From Pseudooceanicola onchidii (GTDB lineage: Bacteria > Pseudomonadota > Alphaproteobacteria > Rhodobacterales > Rhodobacteraceae): a DNA stretch of 64,000 nucleotides. The translations under genes were made by a program, and so were the position numbers. This document shows, in pieces, positions 56,723-64,000 of the stretch. Each line of letters begins with the position of its first letter. Position 1 is the first letter of the stretch. The DNA is taken from the NCBI RefSeq assembly GCF_004959925.1, contig NZ_SPUW01000001.1, forward strand, positions 186,001 to 250,000. Reading direction: 5' to 3'. The notes beneath the pieces were generated by a model. The model was given only the letters and a program-made list of their open reading frames with translations. It was not told where the DNA came from and ran no database searches.

Positions 56723-57540
56723 GCAAGTTGTCCTTTCCAGGCGGCCAGCGCGGCCAGGGCTTCGGGTTCGTCAAGAAACGGGATATGCCCCCGGTCGGGC
56801 ACATGGGCCACCACCGCGCCGGGGTGACGTTGGGACATCTCCTCGACCGTCGCGCGGCTTAGAAGGTCCGAATTCGCGCCGTGGATGATCGCCAGCGGTA
56901 GCCCGGCCAGCCCGTCGAACAGCGGCCAGGCATCGGCGGGTTCGGCATCGAAGGCGGGCGCCACCGCGTCATAAAGCCCGGGGTCGTAGTTGATCTTCAG
57001 CCCCTCGGGCGTCTCGTCGTAGACATGCCCCAGGAATCTGATCCAACGCTCCGCGGATACGCCCCTGAACTGGCTGGTGTCGGCCGTCCGCGCGTCGGCG
57101 GCATCCTTCAGCGTGGCAAAGCCGGGGTTCTGGCCCAGGTACCCCTGGATCGCTGCCAGCCCCGCCGGTTCGATCACCGGGCCGACATCGTTCAGGGCGA
57201 TACCGATCAGCCGGTCCTTCGCCAATGCCGCCAGAACCATGGCGATCAGCCCCCCGCGCGAGGTGCCCAGCACCGCCACCCGGTCCAGTCCGAGGTGATC
57301 CAGAAGAGCCAGCACATCCTGCGCCTCGACGCCCACGTCATAGGTCTTGAAATCCGCCCAATCCGATTGACCGCGCCCGCGGTAATCCATGCATATCAAG
57401 CGCATGTCGGCCAGGTGCGGCGCCACGAAGTCGAAATCCCGCCCATTGCGCGTCAGTCCCGACAGACACAGCAAGGGGATCCCCTCGCCCGTGTCGGTGT
57501 AATGGATGCGGGTGCCATCGGCGGCAGGGAAGTGGGGCAC
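56719..57540 (-). CDS. Alpha/beta hydrolase
   Basis: 273 residues from a GTG at 57540 that abuts the dehalogenase stop; AAGG lies upstream within that gene. The nucleophile is S94 in VLGTSRGGLIAM, RGRGQSDW follows the oxyanion strand, and the terminal histidine is in VPDRGHIPFLDEPEAL. The LSGLTRNGRDFDFVAPHLA opening is shared with esterases and haloperoxidase-like enzymes. Substrate unknown; its place between a haloacid dehalogenase and a dehydratase suggests a small-acid or ester pathway. Confidence 0.88.
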   Translation of the reverse strand: MPHFPAADGTRIHYTDTGEGIPLLCLSGLTRNGRDFDFVAPHLADMRLICMDYRGRGQSDWADFKTYDVGVEAQDVLALLDHLGLDRVAVLGTSRGGLIAMVLAALAKDRLIGIALNDVGPVIEPAGLAAIQGYLGQNPGFATLKDAADARTADTSQFRGVSAERWIRFLGHVYDETPEGLKINYDPGLYDAVAPAFDAEPADAWPLFDGLAGLPLAIIHGANSDLLSRATVEEMSQRHPGAVVAHVPDRGHIPFLDEPEALAALAAWKGQLA

Positions 57541-58224
57541 TCAGAATACCTTCAGATCGGGAATATGGGTCAGGTCGGCGACCTCGTGATGCGGGCGACC
57601 GGGCAGGCGGTCCACAGGATCACCGCGCCGGTTCACCCAGGCCGTGGTGAACCCGTAGGACGCGGCCGAGGCCGCATCCCAGCCGTTGGAGGACACGAAC
57701 AGCACCGCGTCGGCCCCACAGCCGAACCGCGCGCCGACCAGATCATAGACCGCCCGCGCCGGTTTGAAGACACCGACGCTTTCCACCGTCAGCACATCGT
57801 CCAGCAGCCCGCCGATCCCGGCCGAACGGACGGCATCGGCCAGCATCTCGGGCGATCCGTTTGACAGGATCCCGGTCGCCAGCCCGCGTTCCTTCAGCCG
57901 CGTCAGCATGTCGGGCACTTCGGGATAGGCGGCCAGGTCACGATAAAGTTGCAGCAGTCGGTCGCGCAGTTTCGCCCCGGACAGCCCGTGATGCTCCATC
58001 GCCCAATCCAGCCCGTCCTGTGTGACCTGCCAGAAATTCGTGTGCGCGCCCGTCACGGCCCGAAGCCAGGAATATTCCAGCTGCTTGCGCCGCCAGTCCT
58101 CGGCCAGCGCGGGCCAGATATCCGACAGCGCCTCCATTCCCGGTTCATCGGCGGCCTGACGCGCGGCGGCGCTGACGTCGAACAGGGTGCCATAGGCGTC
58201 GAAGATACAGGTGGTGATCGGCAT
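57541..58224 (-). CDS. L-2-haloacid dehalogenase (haloacid dehalogenase type II, HAD superfamily)
   Basis: 227 residues from ATG 58224. Type II signatures: FDAYGTLFDV with nucleophile D9, GILSNGSPEML, KPARAVYDL (lysine) and FVSSNGWDAASAASYGFTTAWVNR, where SSNxWD is diagnostic for 2-haloacid dehalogenases. Such enzymes convert L-2-haloalkanoic acids to D-2-hydroxy acids, cytosolic, no cofactor. First gene of a three-gene operon with the alpha/beta hydrolase and the dehydratase. Confidence 0.9.
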   Translation of the reverse strand: MPITTCIFDAYGTLFDVSAAARQAADEPGMEALSDIWPALAEDWRRKQLEYSWLRAVTGAHTNFWQVTQDGLDWAMEHHGLSGAKLRDRLLQLYRDLAAYPEVPDMLTRLKERGLATGILSNGSPEMLADAVRSAGIGGLLDDVLTVESVGVFKPARAVYDLVGARFGCGADAVLFVSSNGWDAASAASYGFTTAWVNRRGDPVDRLPGRPHHEVADLTHIPDLKVF

Positions 58225-58518
58225 CGCAGTCTCCTGCGTCACGTTAGCAGCGGCCGAAGAGGTGTACAGCCCCCACGAAAGGATACGGCCCGACGATTTC
58301 GGAGGTGCGCAGAGCGCGCGATGGATCACCGCCGACGCAGGCGGACGTGATGGCGGGTTCGGAAGACTCGCCCTCAGACCAAGTGAAGGAAAATCTTACG
58401 GTCCCGACAGTTCACAAAGGTTGAATTCAACAACAATACCGATACGGTCCGGCTTGGGTATTTTACATTGTGTTCGATGTCCGCAAAAATTCCGAATTCA
58501 TCCCGAGGATAATAGAAG
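58225..58518. other. 294-bp divergent intergenic region with no gene
   Basis: Contains a perfect 12-bp palindrome GTTGAATTCAAC at 58420-58431 and AT-rich stretches ahead of the VPLPA-CTERM gene. No convincing coding frame, RNA gene or known operator was seen. Promoters for both divergent transcripts should lie here. Confidence 0.5.
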
Positions 58519-59403
58519 ATGTCATCAAATTTCATGCTGTCGTTGTCAGCGGCACTTGCCATGACCACGCTTGTTCCAGTCACGGCCCTTGCTGCCAACG
58601 TATCGCCGAATATCATTTTCGGCTCCGGCAACACGAACGGCGGGTTCACCGTCGGCACCGGAACGTACGACGGCCCCAATATTGTTGGTCCGGTCGTCAA
58701 GCTCGAACTCGGGTTGCGTGCAAAGCTGCGCTTCGACGAAAACAACCTTCCAAGCGCCACGTACAATTACGATGGCGTGGACACCTACACGTTCAATGCA
58801 GGGGCGGCACCTGGCGGTTTCGGCTGGGATGCCGGTAGCCCGACCACACCTGTCTGGAGCTTCGATTGGAGCGTCGGTACGGATCTTGATTTCACTAAAC
58901 CTTCAAATGGCTATACCAGCTTGAACGCGCTGACCTATCAAATGCGGATCGATGGTGACGCGGGCGCGGGTACCAATTTCTTCAACTTCGATCCGATCAA
59001 TCAATCCTACGCCGACCATGCCCTTGGAAATATGATTACTGCCAATGGTGACGGAACAGTGGCTGCGGACGCGACGGGATACGCCGACTTGCTGAACAAG
59101 AGCTCCGTCGCCCAGAATTCGTGGAATTACGAATTCTTCAACGAAACGACTGACGCCTTCTTCATGCCGCCGCTCGCGAATTTCGATCCAAGCGTCGCCG
59201 GATCCTATAGGATCGAATTTGAAGCCTTCTACGACGATGGCACCGGCGCCGGCGCCGTGTCCGTCGCCAGCACCGGCATCAACATCAACGTGGTCGATCC
59301 GACGCCCGCGGTTCCGGTCCCGGCGGCCCTGCCCATGCTGCTGTCCGCGTTCGGAGGATTCGCAGTCGTCCGTCGCCGCCGACGCAAGGCCGCGTCCGTC
59401 TGA
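58519..59403 (+). CDS. VPLPA-CTERM sorting-domain secreted protein
   Basis: 294 residues, AGGA upstream. Signal peptide MSSNFMLSLSAALAMTTLVPVTALAA. The body is low in lysine and rich in N, G, D, F and Y, with no recognised catalytic motif. The C-terminus VPVPAALPMLLSAFGGFAVVRRRRRKA is the tripartite sorting signal: VPxPA, a hydrophobic helix and an arginine cluster. In Rhodobacterales such tails are processed by an exosortase; the enzyme is not in this window. Likely an exported surface or exopolysaccharide-associated protein. Base composition is AT-richer than the neighbours. Confidence 0.9.
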   Translation: MSSNFMLSLSAALAMTTLVPVTALAANVSPNIIFGSGNTNGGFTVGTGTYDGPNIVGPVVKLELGLRAKLRFDENNLPSATYNYDGVDTYTFNAGAAPGGFGWDAGSPTTPVWSFDWSVGTDLDFTKPSNGYTSLNALTYQMRIDGDAGAGTNFFNFDPINQSYADHALGNMITANGDGTVAADATGYADLLNKSSVAQNSWNYEFFNETTDAFFMPPLANFDPSVAGSYRIEFEAFYDDGTGAGAVSVASTGININVVDPTPAVPVPAALPMLLSAFGGFAVVRRRRRKAASV

Positions 59404-59411
59404 TCAGAAAA

Positions 59412-59441
59412 AGATAGGGCCGCGACGTGCGGCCCTTATCT
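59412..59441. terminator. Terminator after the VPLPA-CTERM gene
   Basis: AGATAGGGCCGC (59412-59423) pairs with GCGGCCC-T-TATCT (59429-59441), one bulge, loop GACGT. It lies between convergent stops and should end the plus-strand transcript. Confidence 0.75.
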
Positions 59442-59499
59442 CATGATCTGGTCGGCACCCGCGATCCGCCATGCGCGCGCGGATCTTTCGGTTTCCGCT

Positions 59500-59910
59500 T
59501 TACCGCCGACGCAGGCGGATGACGACGTCGACCTTGGAAAGCTCGGCCCCGGCGGGAAGTTCCGGCAGGCGCGCGATTTCCAGCTGTTCAGCCGGGGCGT
59601 CGGTCAGGTCGCCGGTGTCTTCCCAGTAGAAATGCGGGTGGTCGTGCATGTTGGTGTCGAAATAGCTTTTCGACCCGTCCACCGTGATCTCCTGGATCAG
59701 GCCCGCTTCGCAGAACGCCTTGAGCGTGTTGTAGACCGTGGCCAGAGACACCGACTGGCCACTGCCCTGCGCGGCCTCGAACAGGCTTTCGGCGGTCACA
59801 TGACGGTGCTGTCCATCCCCGACCAGAAGGTCGGCCAGAAGGGCACGCTGCCGCGTCGGGCGCAATCCGCCCCGCGTCAGCCATGCGACACCGGTTTCGC
59901 TATTGGTCAT
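59500..59910 (-). CDS. irr: Iron response regulator Irr (Fur family)
   Basis: 136 residues. Winged helix: LRPTRQRALLADLLVGDGQHRHVTAESLFEAA and SLATVYNTLKAFCEAGLIQEI. The His-rich NMHDHPHFYWEDTG replaces the Fur zinc/iron region and is Irr-like; there are no C-terminal Cys pairs. Irr senses heme and iron status in Alphaproteobacteria and represses heme-synthesis genes when iron is low. Its place divergent from fabA is the usual Rhodobacterales arrangement. Confidence 0.9.
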   Translation of the reverse strand: MTNSETGVAWLTRGGLRPTRQRALLADLLVGDGQHRHVTAESLFEAAQGSGQSVSLATVYNTLKAFCEAGLIQEITVDGSKSYFDTNMHDHPHFYWEDTGDLTDAPAEQLEIARLPELPAGAELSKVDVVIRLRRR

Positions 59911-60086
59911 TGGCTACGATCCCTTGCACGACAGGCACTATATTACGTCTCTGGACAAATATTCAATGAAAGAAGCCCGACGCGCCCCGTGACCGTGTCC
60001 GCCGTGCCGCGCCGCGCCCTTGCAAGGCGCGCAACCCGGGTGCTAGAGGGAACAAAGCTCAGACCAAGGGGAAAGGGTCCGACTGC

Positions 60087-60596
60087 ATGGCCGACTATCC
60101 GACCAGCTTCGACAAGGAAGATCTTCTGAAATGTGCGCGCGGGGAGTTGTTCGGCCCCGGCAACGCGCAGCTTCCGGCGCCGCCGATGCTGATGATGGAC
60201 CGGATCACCGACATCTCGGGCGATGGCGGCCTGCACGGCAAGGGCCATGTCCGCGCCGAATTCGATATCACCCCGGACCTGTGGTTCTTTGACTGCCACT
60301 TCCCCGGCAACCCGATCATGCCCGGCTGCCTTGGCCTTGACGGGTTGTGGCAGCTGACCGGCTTCAACCTTGGCTGGCGCGGCTGGCAGGGGCGGGGTTA
60401 TGCGCTTGGCGTGGGCGAGGTCAAGCTGACCGGCATGGTCCGTCCCGACCGCAAGAAGCTGACCTACTTCGTCGATTTCACCAAGGCGATCCAGACCCGC
60501 CGCCTGACCATGGGCGTCGCGGACGGCCGGGTCGAGGCCGACGGCGAAGAGATCTATGTCGTCAAGGACATGAAGGTCGCGCTCAGCGAAAGCTGA
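60087..60596 (+). CDS. fabA: 3-hydroxydecanoyl-ACP dehydratase/isomerase
   Basis: 169 residues. Active-site H71 ([18 protein letters not shown]) and D85 in the same motif. The enzyme dehydrates and isomerises beta-hydroxydecanoyl-ACP to cis-3-decenoyl-ACP, starting unsaturated fatty-acid synthesis with FabB. Divergent from irr. The partner fabB is 1.2 kb away, with three other genes between, whereas homologous regions I recall have fabA directly followed by fabB. Confidence 0.96.
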   Translation: MADYPTSFDKEDLLKCARGELFGPGNAQLPAPPMLMMDRITDISGDGGLHGKGHVRAEFDITPDLWFFDCHFPGNPIMPGCLGLDGLWQLTGFNLGWRGWQGRGYALGVGEVKLTGMVRPDRKKLTYFVDFTKAIQTRRLTMGVADGRVEADGEEIYVVKDMKVALSES

Positions 60597-60624
60597 GCCG
60601 ACGACGGGGGCAGGGGGACCGGCC

Positions 60625-60963
60625 ATGACCGACAGCCTGCCACCGTGCCCCGACTGCGCCTCGGCCTTCACATACCAGATGGACGCGCTTCTGGTCTGTC
60701 CGGAATGCGGCCACGAATGGTCCGCGACCGAGGCCGCGGATGATGAGGTCATCCGCGACAGCGTCGGCAATGTCCTGACAGATGGTGATACCGTCACCGT
60801 CATCAAGGATCTCAAGCTCAAGGGCACGTCGCAGGTCGTCAAGGTCGGCACCAAGGTGACCAACATCCGGCTGGTGCCGGGCGATCACGATATCGACTGC
60901 AAGATCCCCGGGGTCGGCTCGATCGGGCTGAAATCGCAGTTCGTCAAGAAAGTGTCGGGCTGA
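60625..60963 (+). CDS. yjdM: YjdM/PhnA-like zinc-ribbon protein
   Basis: 112 residues. N-terminal zinc ribbon C8-x2-C11 and C25-x2-C28, then the PhnA beta domain (DSVGNVLTDGDTVTVIKDLKLKGTSQVVKVGTKVTNIRLV; DCKIPGVGSIGLKSQFVKK). The name comes from phn operons, but the role is unproven and it is not phosphonoacetate hydrolase. It lies 28 bases after fabA, so it is probably co-transcribed with it. Confidence 0.9.
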   Translation: MTDSLPPCPDCASAFTYQMDALLVCPECGHEWSATEAADDEVIRDSVGNVLTDGDTVTVIKDLKLKGTSQVVKVGTKVTNIRLVPGDHDIDCKIPGVGSIGLKSQFVKKVSG

Positions 60964-60972
60964 TCGCAGGTC

Positions 60973-61206
60973 TCAGTGCAGGCTGAGGATCATCGCGATA
61001 TCCCGCGCATCCAGCCCCTTCAGTAACTCACGTTCCTCCGGGTGCAGCCGCGCGGTGTCCTCGATGTGCCGCAGCAGGGTCTGCCCGATCTCGCTGGTCG
61101 AGCGGTAGTAGAGGTCCGGCGCGTCCTTCGACACGTCGCCCAGCAACCGCTCCAGCAGCTTGAGCCGCTTGCGCGCCTCCAGATCCTTGTGGTTCTCGTG
61201 CAGCAT
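60973..61206 (-). CDS. Small hypothetical helical protein
   Basis: 77 residues, GGAGG eight bases before the ATG, which supports a real gene. Composition is charged and helical (LEARKRLKLLERLLGDVSK; HIEDTARLHPEERELLKGL). No cysteines, no signal, no known motif. Convergent with yjdM, nine bases between stops. Function not recognised. Confidence 0.65.
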   Translation of the reverse strand: MLHENHKDLEARKRLKLLERLLGDVSKDAPDLYYRSTSEIGQTLLRHIEDTARLHPEERELLKGLDARDIAMILSLH

Positions 61207-61256
61207 GGCGATGCCTCCGCCAATGAATCTAGGGACGTCTGCCGCGCCGTCCAGCC

Positions 61257-61646
61257 TCAGTCGTCCGCGGTCTTGCGCGCCTTGATGGCGTCGTTGAACA
61301 GATCATGCAGATCCTCGCCCTTGAAATCGTTCAGATGCGTGACCGTGCCATCCTTGTCGTGGTACTCCAGCCGCAGCTCTCCGACCACCTCGCCATCGCG
61401 GTACTGTTCGCCGTCATCGAGGAAGGCCAGAACGGAAAACACCGCCGCTTGCCGCTGATCGGCCATCAGGAATGCGATCCGCGCGCGGTCCTCGTCGCTC
61501 AGCCCGTTGAGCCAATTGGCCATGGCACGCCTTTCGGCCGACACGCCCCGGCCCGGCGGATTGCGGTAATAATCAAGAATGCGGGCTGTCGGATCAAGCG
61601 GGATCACAGTGTCCGCGACGAGGGTGGCGAAGTCTGATTTTTTCAT
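61257..61646 (-). CDS. Hypothetical protein
   Basis: 129 residues. Acidic and helical; [45 protein letters not shown] is the most regular part. No signal peptide, membrane helix or catalytic motif. The start is weak (AGAAG only), and an in-frame GTG could be used. It shares a strand with the 77-residue gene, 50 bases upstream of it, so the two may form a small unit. Function not recognised. Confidence 0.65.
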   Translation of the reverse strand: MKKSDFATLVADTVIPLDPTARILDYYRNPPGRGVSAERRAMANWLNGLSDEDRARIAFLMADQRQAAVFSVLAFLDDGEQYRDGEVVGELRLEYHDKDGTVTHLNDFKGEDLHDLFNDAIKARKTADD

Positions 61647-61787
61647 GATGCGCTTCTGGCTGTTGTGCCCAGACTAAGCGCCGATCGAGGGAACGAGGCA
61701 AGTGGATTTGCGGTCTCCCGCCTCTCCTCCTTGCGCCCGACCGCCCCCATGTCCTACACACAGCGCCAGCACACCGAGGGAGAGTTC

Positions 61788-63017
61788 ATGCGCCGCGTCG
61801 TCGTCACAGGTCTGGGGATCGTTTCCAGCATCGGGAACAATGCCGAAGAGGTCACCGCCTCTCTCAAGGCGGGCAAGTCGGGGATCACCGCCTCGCCGGA
61901 AATGGCAGAGCATGGCTTTCGCAGCCAGATCGCCGGGACGCTCAAGATCGACCCGGCCGAACATATCGACAAGCGCACGCTGCGGTTCATGGGCCCCGGC
62001 GCAGCATATGCCTACATCGCGATGTCCCAGGCGATTGCCGACGCGGGCCTGACCGAAGATCAGGTCTCCAACCCGCGCACCGGCCTTGTCGCAGGGTCGG
62101 GCGGGCCGTCGACCAGCGCCATGCTGAGCGCGCACCAGACGGTGCTGTCGACCGGCGCGACCAAGCGGATCGGGCCCTTTGCGGTGCCCAAATGCATGTC
62201 TTCGACCGTGTCGGCGAACCTCGCGACCTCGTTCAAGATCAAGGGCATCAACTATTCGATCACCTCGGCCTGCTCGACCTCGCTGCACTGCATCGGCAAC
62301 GCGGCGGAACAGATCATGCTGGGCAAGCAGGACGTGATGTTCGCGGGCGGCGGCGAAGAACTGGACTGGACGCTGTCGTGCCTGTTCGATGCCATGGGTG
62401 CGATGTCGTCCAAGTACAACGACACGCCCGAAAAGGCCTCGCGTGCGTTTGACGAAACCCGCGACGGCTTTGTCATCTCGGGCGGCGGCGGCATCGTCGT
62501 GCTGGAAGATCTGGACCACGCGCTGGCGCGCGGTGCCACGATCTATGCCGAGGTGACAGGCTATGCCGCGACCTCGGACGGGCATGACATGGTGGCCCCC
62601 TCGGGCGAGGGCGGCGAACGCGCCATGCGCCTCGCGCTCGACACGCTGCCCGAGGGCCGCAAGGTCAGCTATATCAACGCGCACGGCACCTCGACCCCCG
62701 TGGGCGACGTGGGCGAGATCCAGGCAGTCCGACGCGTCTTTGGCGAAGGCCAGACGCCGCCGGTCAGTTCGACCAAGTCGATGACGGGCCATGCGCAGGG
62801 CGCCGCCGGCGCGCTCGAGGCGATCTTCTGCCTGCTGATGCTGAAGGACGACTTCATCACACCGTCGATCAACGTCGAAACGCTCGACCCGCAGCTGAAG
62901 CCCGAGGAAATCGCCACATCGCTGGTCGAAAACGCCGGGCTGGACACGGTCATGACGAACTCGTTCGGGTTCGGCGGCACCAACGGCTCCATGCTGCTCA
63001 GCCGCTACCAGGCCTGA
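61788..63017 (+). CDS. fabB: 3-oxoacyl-ACP synthase I (KAS I)
   Basis: 409 residues from ATG 61788 with GAGGGAGAG upstream. Catalytic cysteine C162 in [11 protein letters not shown], histidines in [11 protein letters not shown] and [10 protein letters not shown], and the [10 protein letters not shown]-terminal loop. It elongates malonyl-ACP with cis-3-decenoyl-ACP, the FabA product. The preceding 140 bases are open upstream but without family character. Followed after 153 bp by fabI. Confidence 0.96.
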   Translation: MRRVVVTGLGIVSSIGNNAEEVTASLKAGKSGITASPEMAEHGFRSQIAGTLKIDPAEHIDKRTLRFMGPGAAYAYIAMSQAIADAGLTEDQVSNPRTGLVAGSGGPSTSAMLSAHQTVLSTGATKRIGPFAVPKCMSSTVSANLATSFKIKGINYSITSACSTSLHCIGNAAEQIMLGKQDVMFAGGGEELDWTLSCLFDAMGAMSSKYNDTPEKASRAFDETRDGFVISGGGGIVVLEDLDHALARGATIYAEVTGYAATSDGHDMVAPSGEGGERAMRLALDTLPEGRKVSYINAHGTSTPVGDVGEIQAVRRVFGEGQTPPVSSTKSMTGHAQGAAGALEAIFCLLMLKDDFITPSINVETLDPQLKPEEIATSLVENAGLDTVMTNSFGFGGTNGSMLLSRYQA

Positions 63018-63170
63018 GCTTGGCGTGCCGGGGCGATGGTCGGCCCGGCACATCGCATGCCTGTGACGCAAACGCTACGCCGTCCGGCCGGCTGGCCCGA
63101 CGGGGACCGGCGGCTTGACGTGATCGCCTGAATTGGCCAAATCGAAGGGCAGCCCGGAGGGGAGAAATCC

Positions 63171-63956
63171 ATGTTGTCTCTTGAAAACAAACGCGGCCTG
63201 ATCATGGGCGTGGCGAACGAACGCTCTATCGCATGGGGCATCGCCAAGGAAATGGCGGCCGCCGGCGCGCAGCTGGCCTTCAGCTACCAGGGCGAGGCCT
63301 TCGGAAAACGTCTGCAGCCCCTGGCCGAGTCGATCGGGTCCGACCTGATGGTCGACATGGATGTCACTGACGACGCCGCGATGGACAAGGGCTTTGCCGA
63401 CCTGGCCGCGAAATGGCCGACCATCGACTTCGTGGTCCACGCCATCGCCTTTTCGAACAAGGACGAGCTGGGCGGCCGGTTCATCAACACCAGCCGCGAC
63501 AACTTCAAGAATTCGCTGGATATCTCGTGCTATTCGCTGATCGACGTGGCCCGCCGTGCGGCACCGCTGATGACCAACGGCGGCACGATCCTGACCCTGA
63601 CCTACCAGGGGTCGAACCGCGTGACCCCCTATTACAACGTGATGGGCGTGGCCAAGGCAGCACTGGAATCCGCGGTGCGCTACCTTGCCAATGACCTCGG
63701 CCCCGACGGCATCCGCGTCAACGCGATCTCTCCGGGTCCGATGAAGACGCTGGCCGGCGCCGCGATTTCCGGCGCGCGCAAGACCTTCCGCCAGACCGAG
63801 GCGAACGCGCCCATGCGCGCCAACGCGACGCTTGAGGCCGTGGGCGGCACGGCCGTCTACCTGGCCTCTGACGCGGGCGCCTGCACCAGCGGAGAGATCG
63901 TGCGCGTCGACGGCGGATACCACGTGCTGGGGATGCCGCAGCCGGAGAACCTCTGA
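63171..63956 (+). CDS. fabI: Enoyl-ACP reductase (NADH)
   Basis: 261 residues, GGAGGGGAG upstream. SDR fold with the FabI-type nucleotide site LIMGVANERSIAWGIAKEMA, catalytic Y155-x6-K162 (YYNVMGVAK) and Y145. It reduces trans-2-enoyl-ACP in the last step of each cycle, and is the usual target of triclosan. Length and motif fit FabI rather than FabL or FabV. Window ends 44 bases after its stop. Confidence 0.95.
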   Translation: MLSLENKRGLIMGVANERSIAWGIAKEMAAAGAQLAFSYQGEAFGKRLQPLAESIGSDLMVDMDVTDDAAMDKGFADLAAKWPTIDFVVHAIAFSNKDELGGRFINTSRDNFKNSLDISCYSLIDVARRAAPLMTNGGTILTLTYQGSNRVTPYYNVMGVAKAALESAVRYLANDLGPDGIRVNAISPGPMKTLAGAAISGARKTFRQTEANAPMRANATLEAVGGTAVYLASDAGACTSGEIVRVDGGYHVLGMPQPENL

Positions 63957-64000
63957 GGCTGCGCAGACCTCGGGTCGGCTGCTGGCGGAGCGCGCCGGGG

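Noticed and set aside
61674-63071. Long minus-strand frame opposite fabB.
   Set aside because: Antisense shadow; fabB has all catalytic residues.

Overview
The window is about 64 kb of high-GC DNA, densely coding on both strands. It reads as chromosomal sequence of an alphaproteobacterium of the order Rhodobacterales (Roseobacter-type). Signs of this are the irr-fabA/fabB/fabI region, a serC leader RNA motif ahead of serC-serA, a form II CO-dehydrogenase-like operon, a pobA-pcaDCHGB aromatic operon, a VPLPA-CTERM secreted protein and a recurring intergenic terminator-like element. No rRNA, CRISPR array, transposase, integrase or phage gene was seen. The single RNA gene is a tRNA-Arg(CCU).

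Layout, first half. 1-6.2 kb: the tail of a DsbA-like protein overlapping a CaiB/BaiF CoA-transferase, a divergent sulfotransferase / GT14-like glycosyltransferase pair, a HIT protein, and a taurine:pyruvate-type aminotransferase translationally coupled to a GFA-type zinc protein. 6.3-10.9 kb: a MOFRL-type glycerate kinase, then zinc uptake genes znuA facing zur-znuC-znuB across a Zur-like operator; ZnuA has a His-rich loop and ZnuC ends in a perfect (His-Asp)13 repeat. 11-15.4 kb: a short, OB-less dnaE2 and an MltB-type lytic transglycosylase. 15.5-25.5 kb: a hybrid histidine kinase divergent from an alpha-2-macroglobulin-pbpC pair. 25.6-29.6 kb: thiolase, metallophosphatase, and LysR divergent from cupin and a small membrane protein. 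29.7-32.6 kb: serC-serA with leader RNA and terminator. 32.8-37.2 kb: coxG-coxS-coxL-coxM.

Layout, second half. 37.2-42.2 kb: LacI regulator plus YcaQ/AlkX-type DNA glycosylase, a chemoreceptor and tRNA-Arg. 42.3-49.9 kb: a catabolic stretch with a TPP enzyme, M19 dipeptidase, type II dehydroquinase and HpcH/HpaI aldolase on the plus strand, and DUF3237, a two-cysteine ArsR regulator, an enolase-superfamily enzyme and a zinc alcohol dehydrogenase on the minus strand. 49.9-55.7 kb: an overlapping operon pobA-pcaD-pcaC-pcaH-pcaG-hydrolase-pcaB taking 4-hydroxybenzoate through protocatechuate towards 3-oxoadipate. 55.7-58.2 kb: threonine/serine dehydratase, alpha/beta hydrolase and L-2-haloacid dehalogenase in one tight operon. 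58.5-64 kb: a VPLPA-CTERM protein, irr, fabA, an intervening yjdM with two small convergent genes, fabB and fabI.

Most genes are recognisable housekeeping or catabolic genes. The parts most worth a second look are the ZnuC hexanucleotide repeat, the SqrR/BigR-like ArsR coupled to DUF3237, the shortened dnaE2, the form II coxL, the insert in PbpC, the extra hydrolase in the pca operon, the aldehyde-linked aminotransferase/GFA pair, and the repeat family restricted to convergent gene ends. All calls come from reading the sequence; no database search was run.
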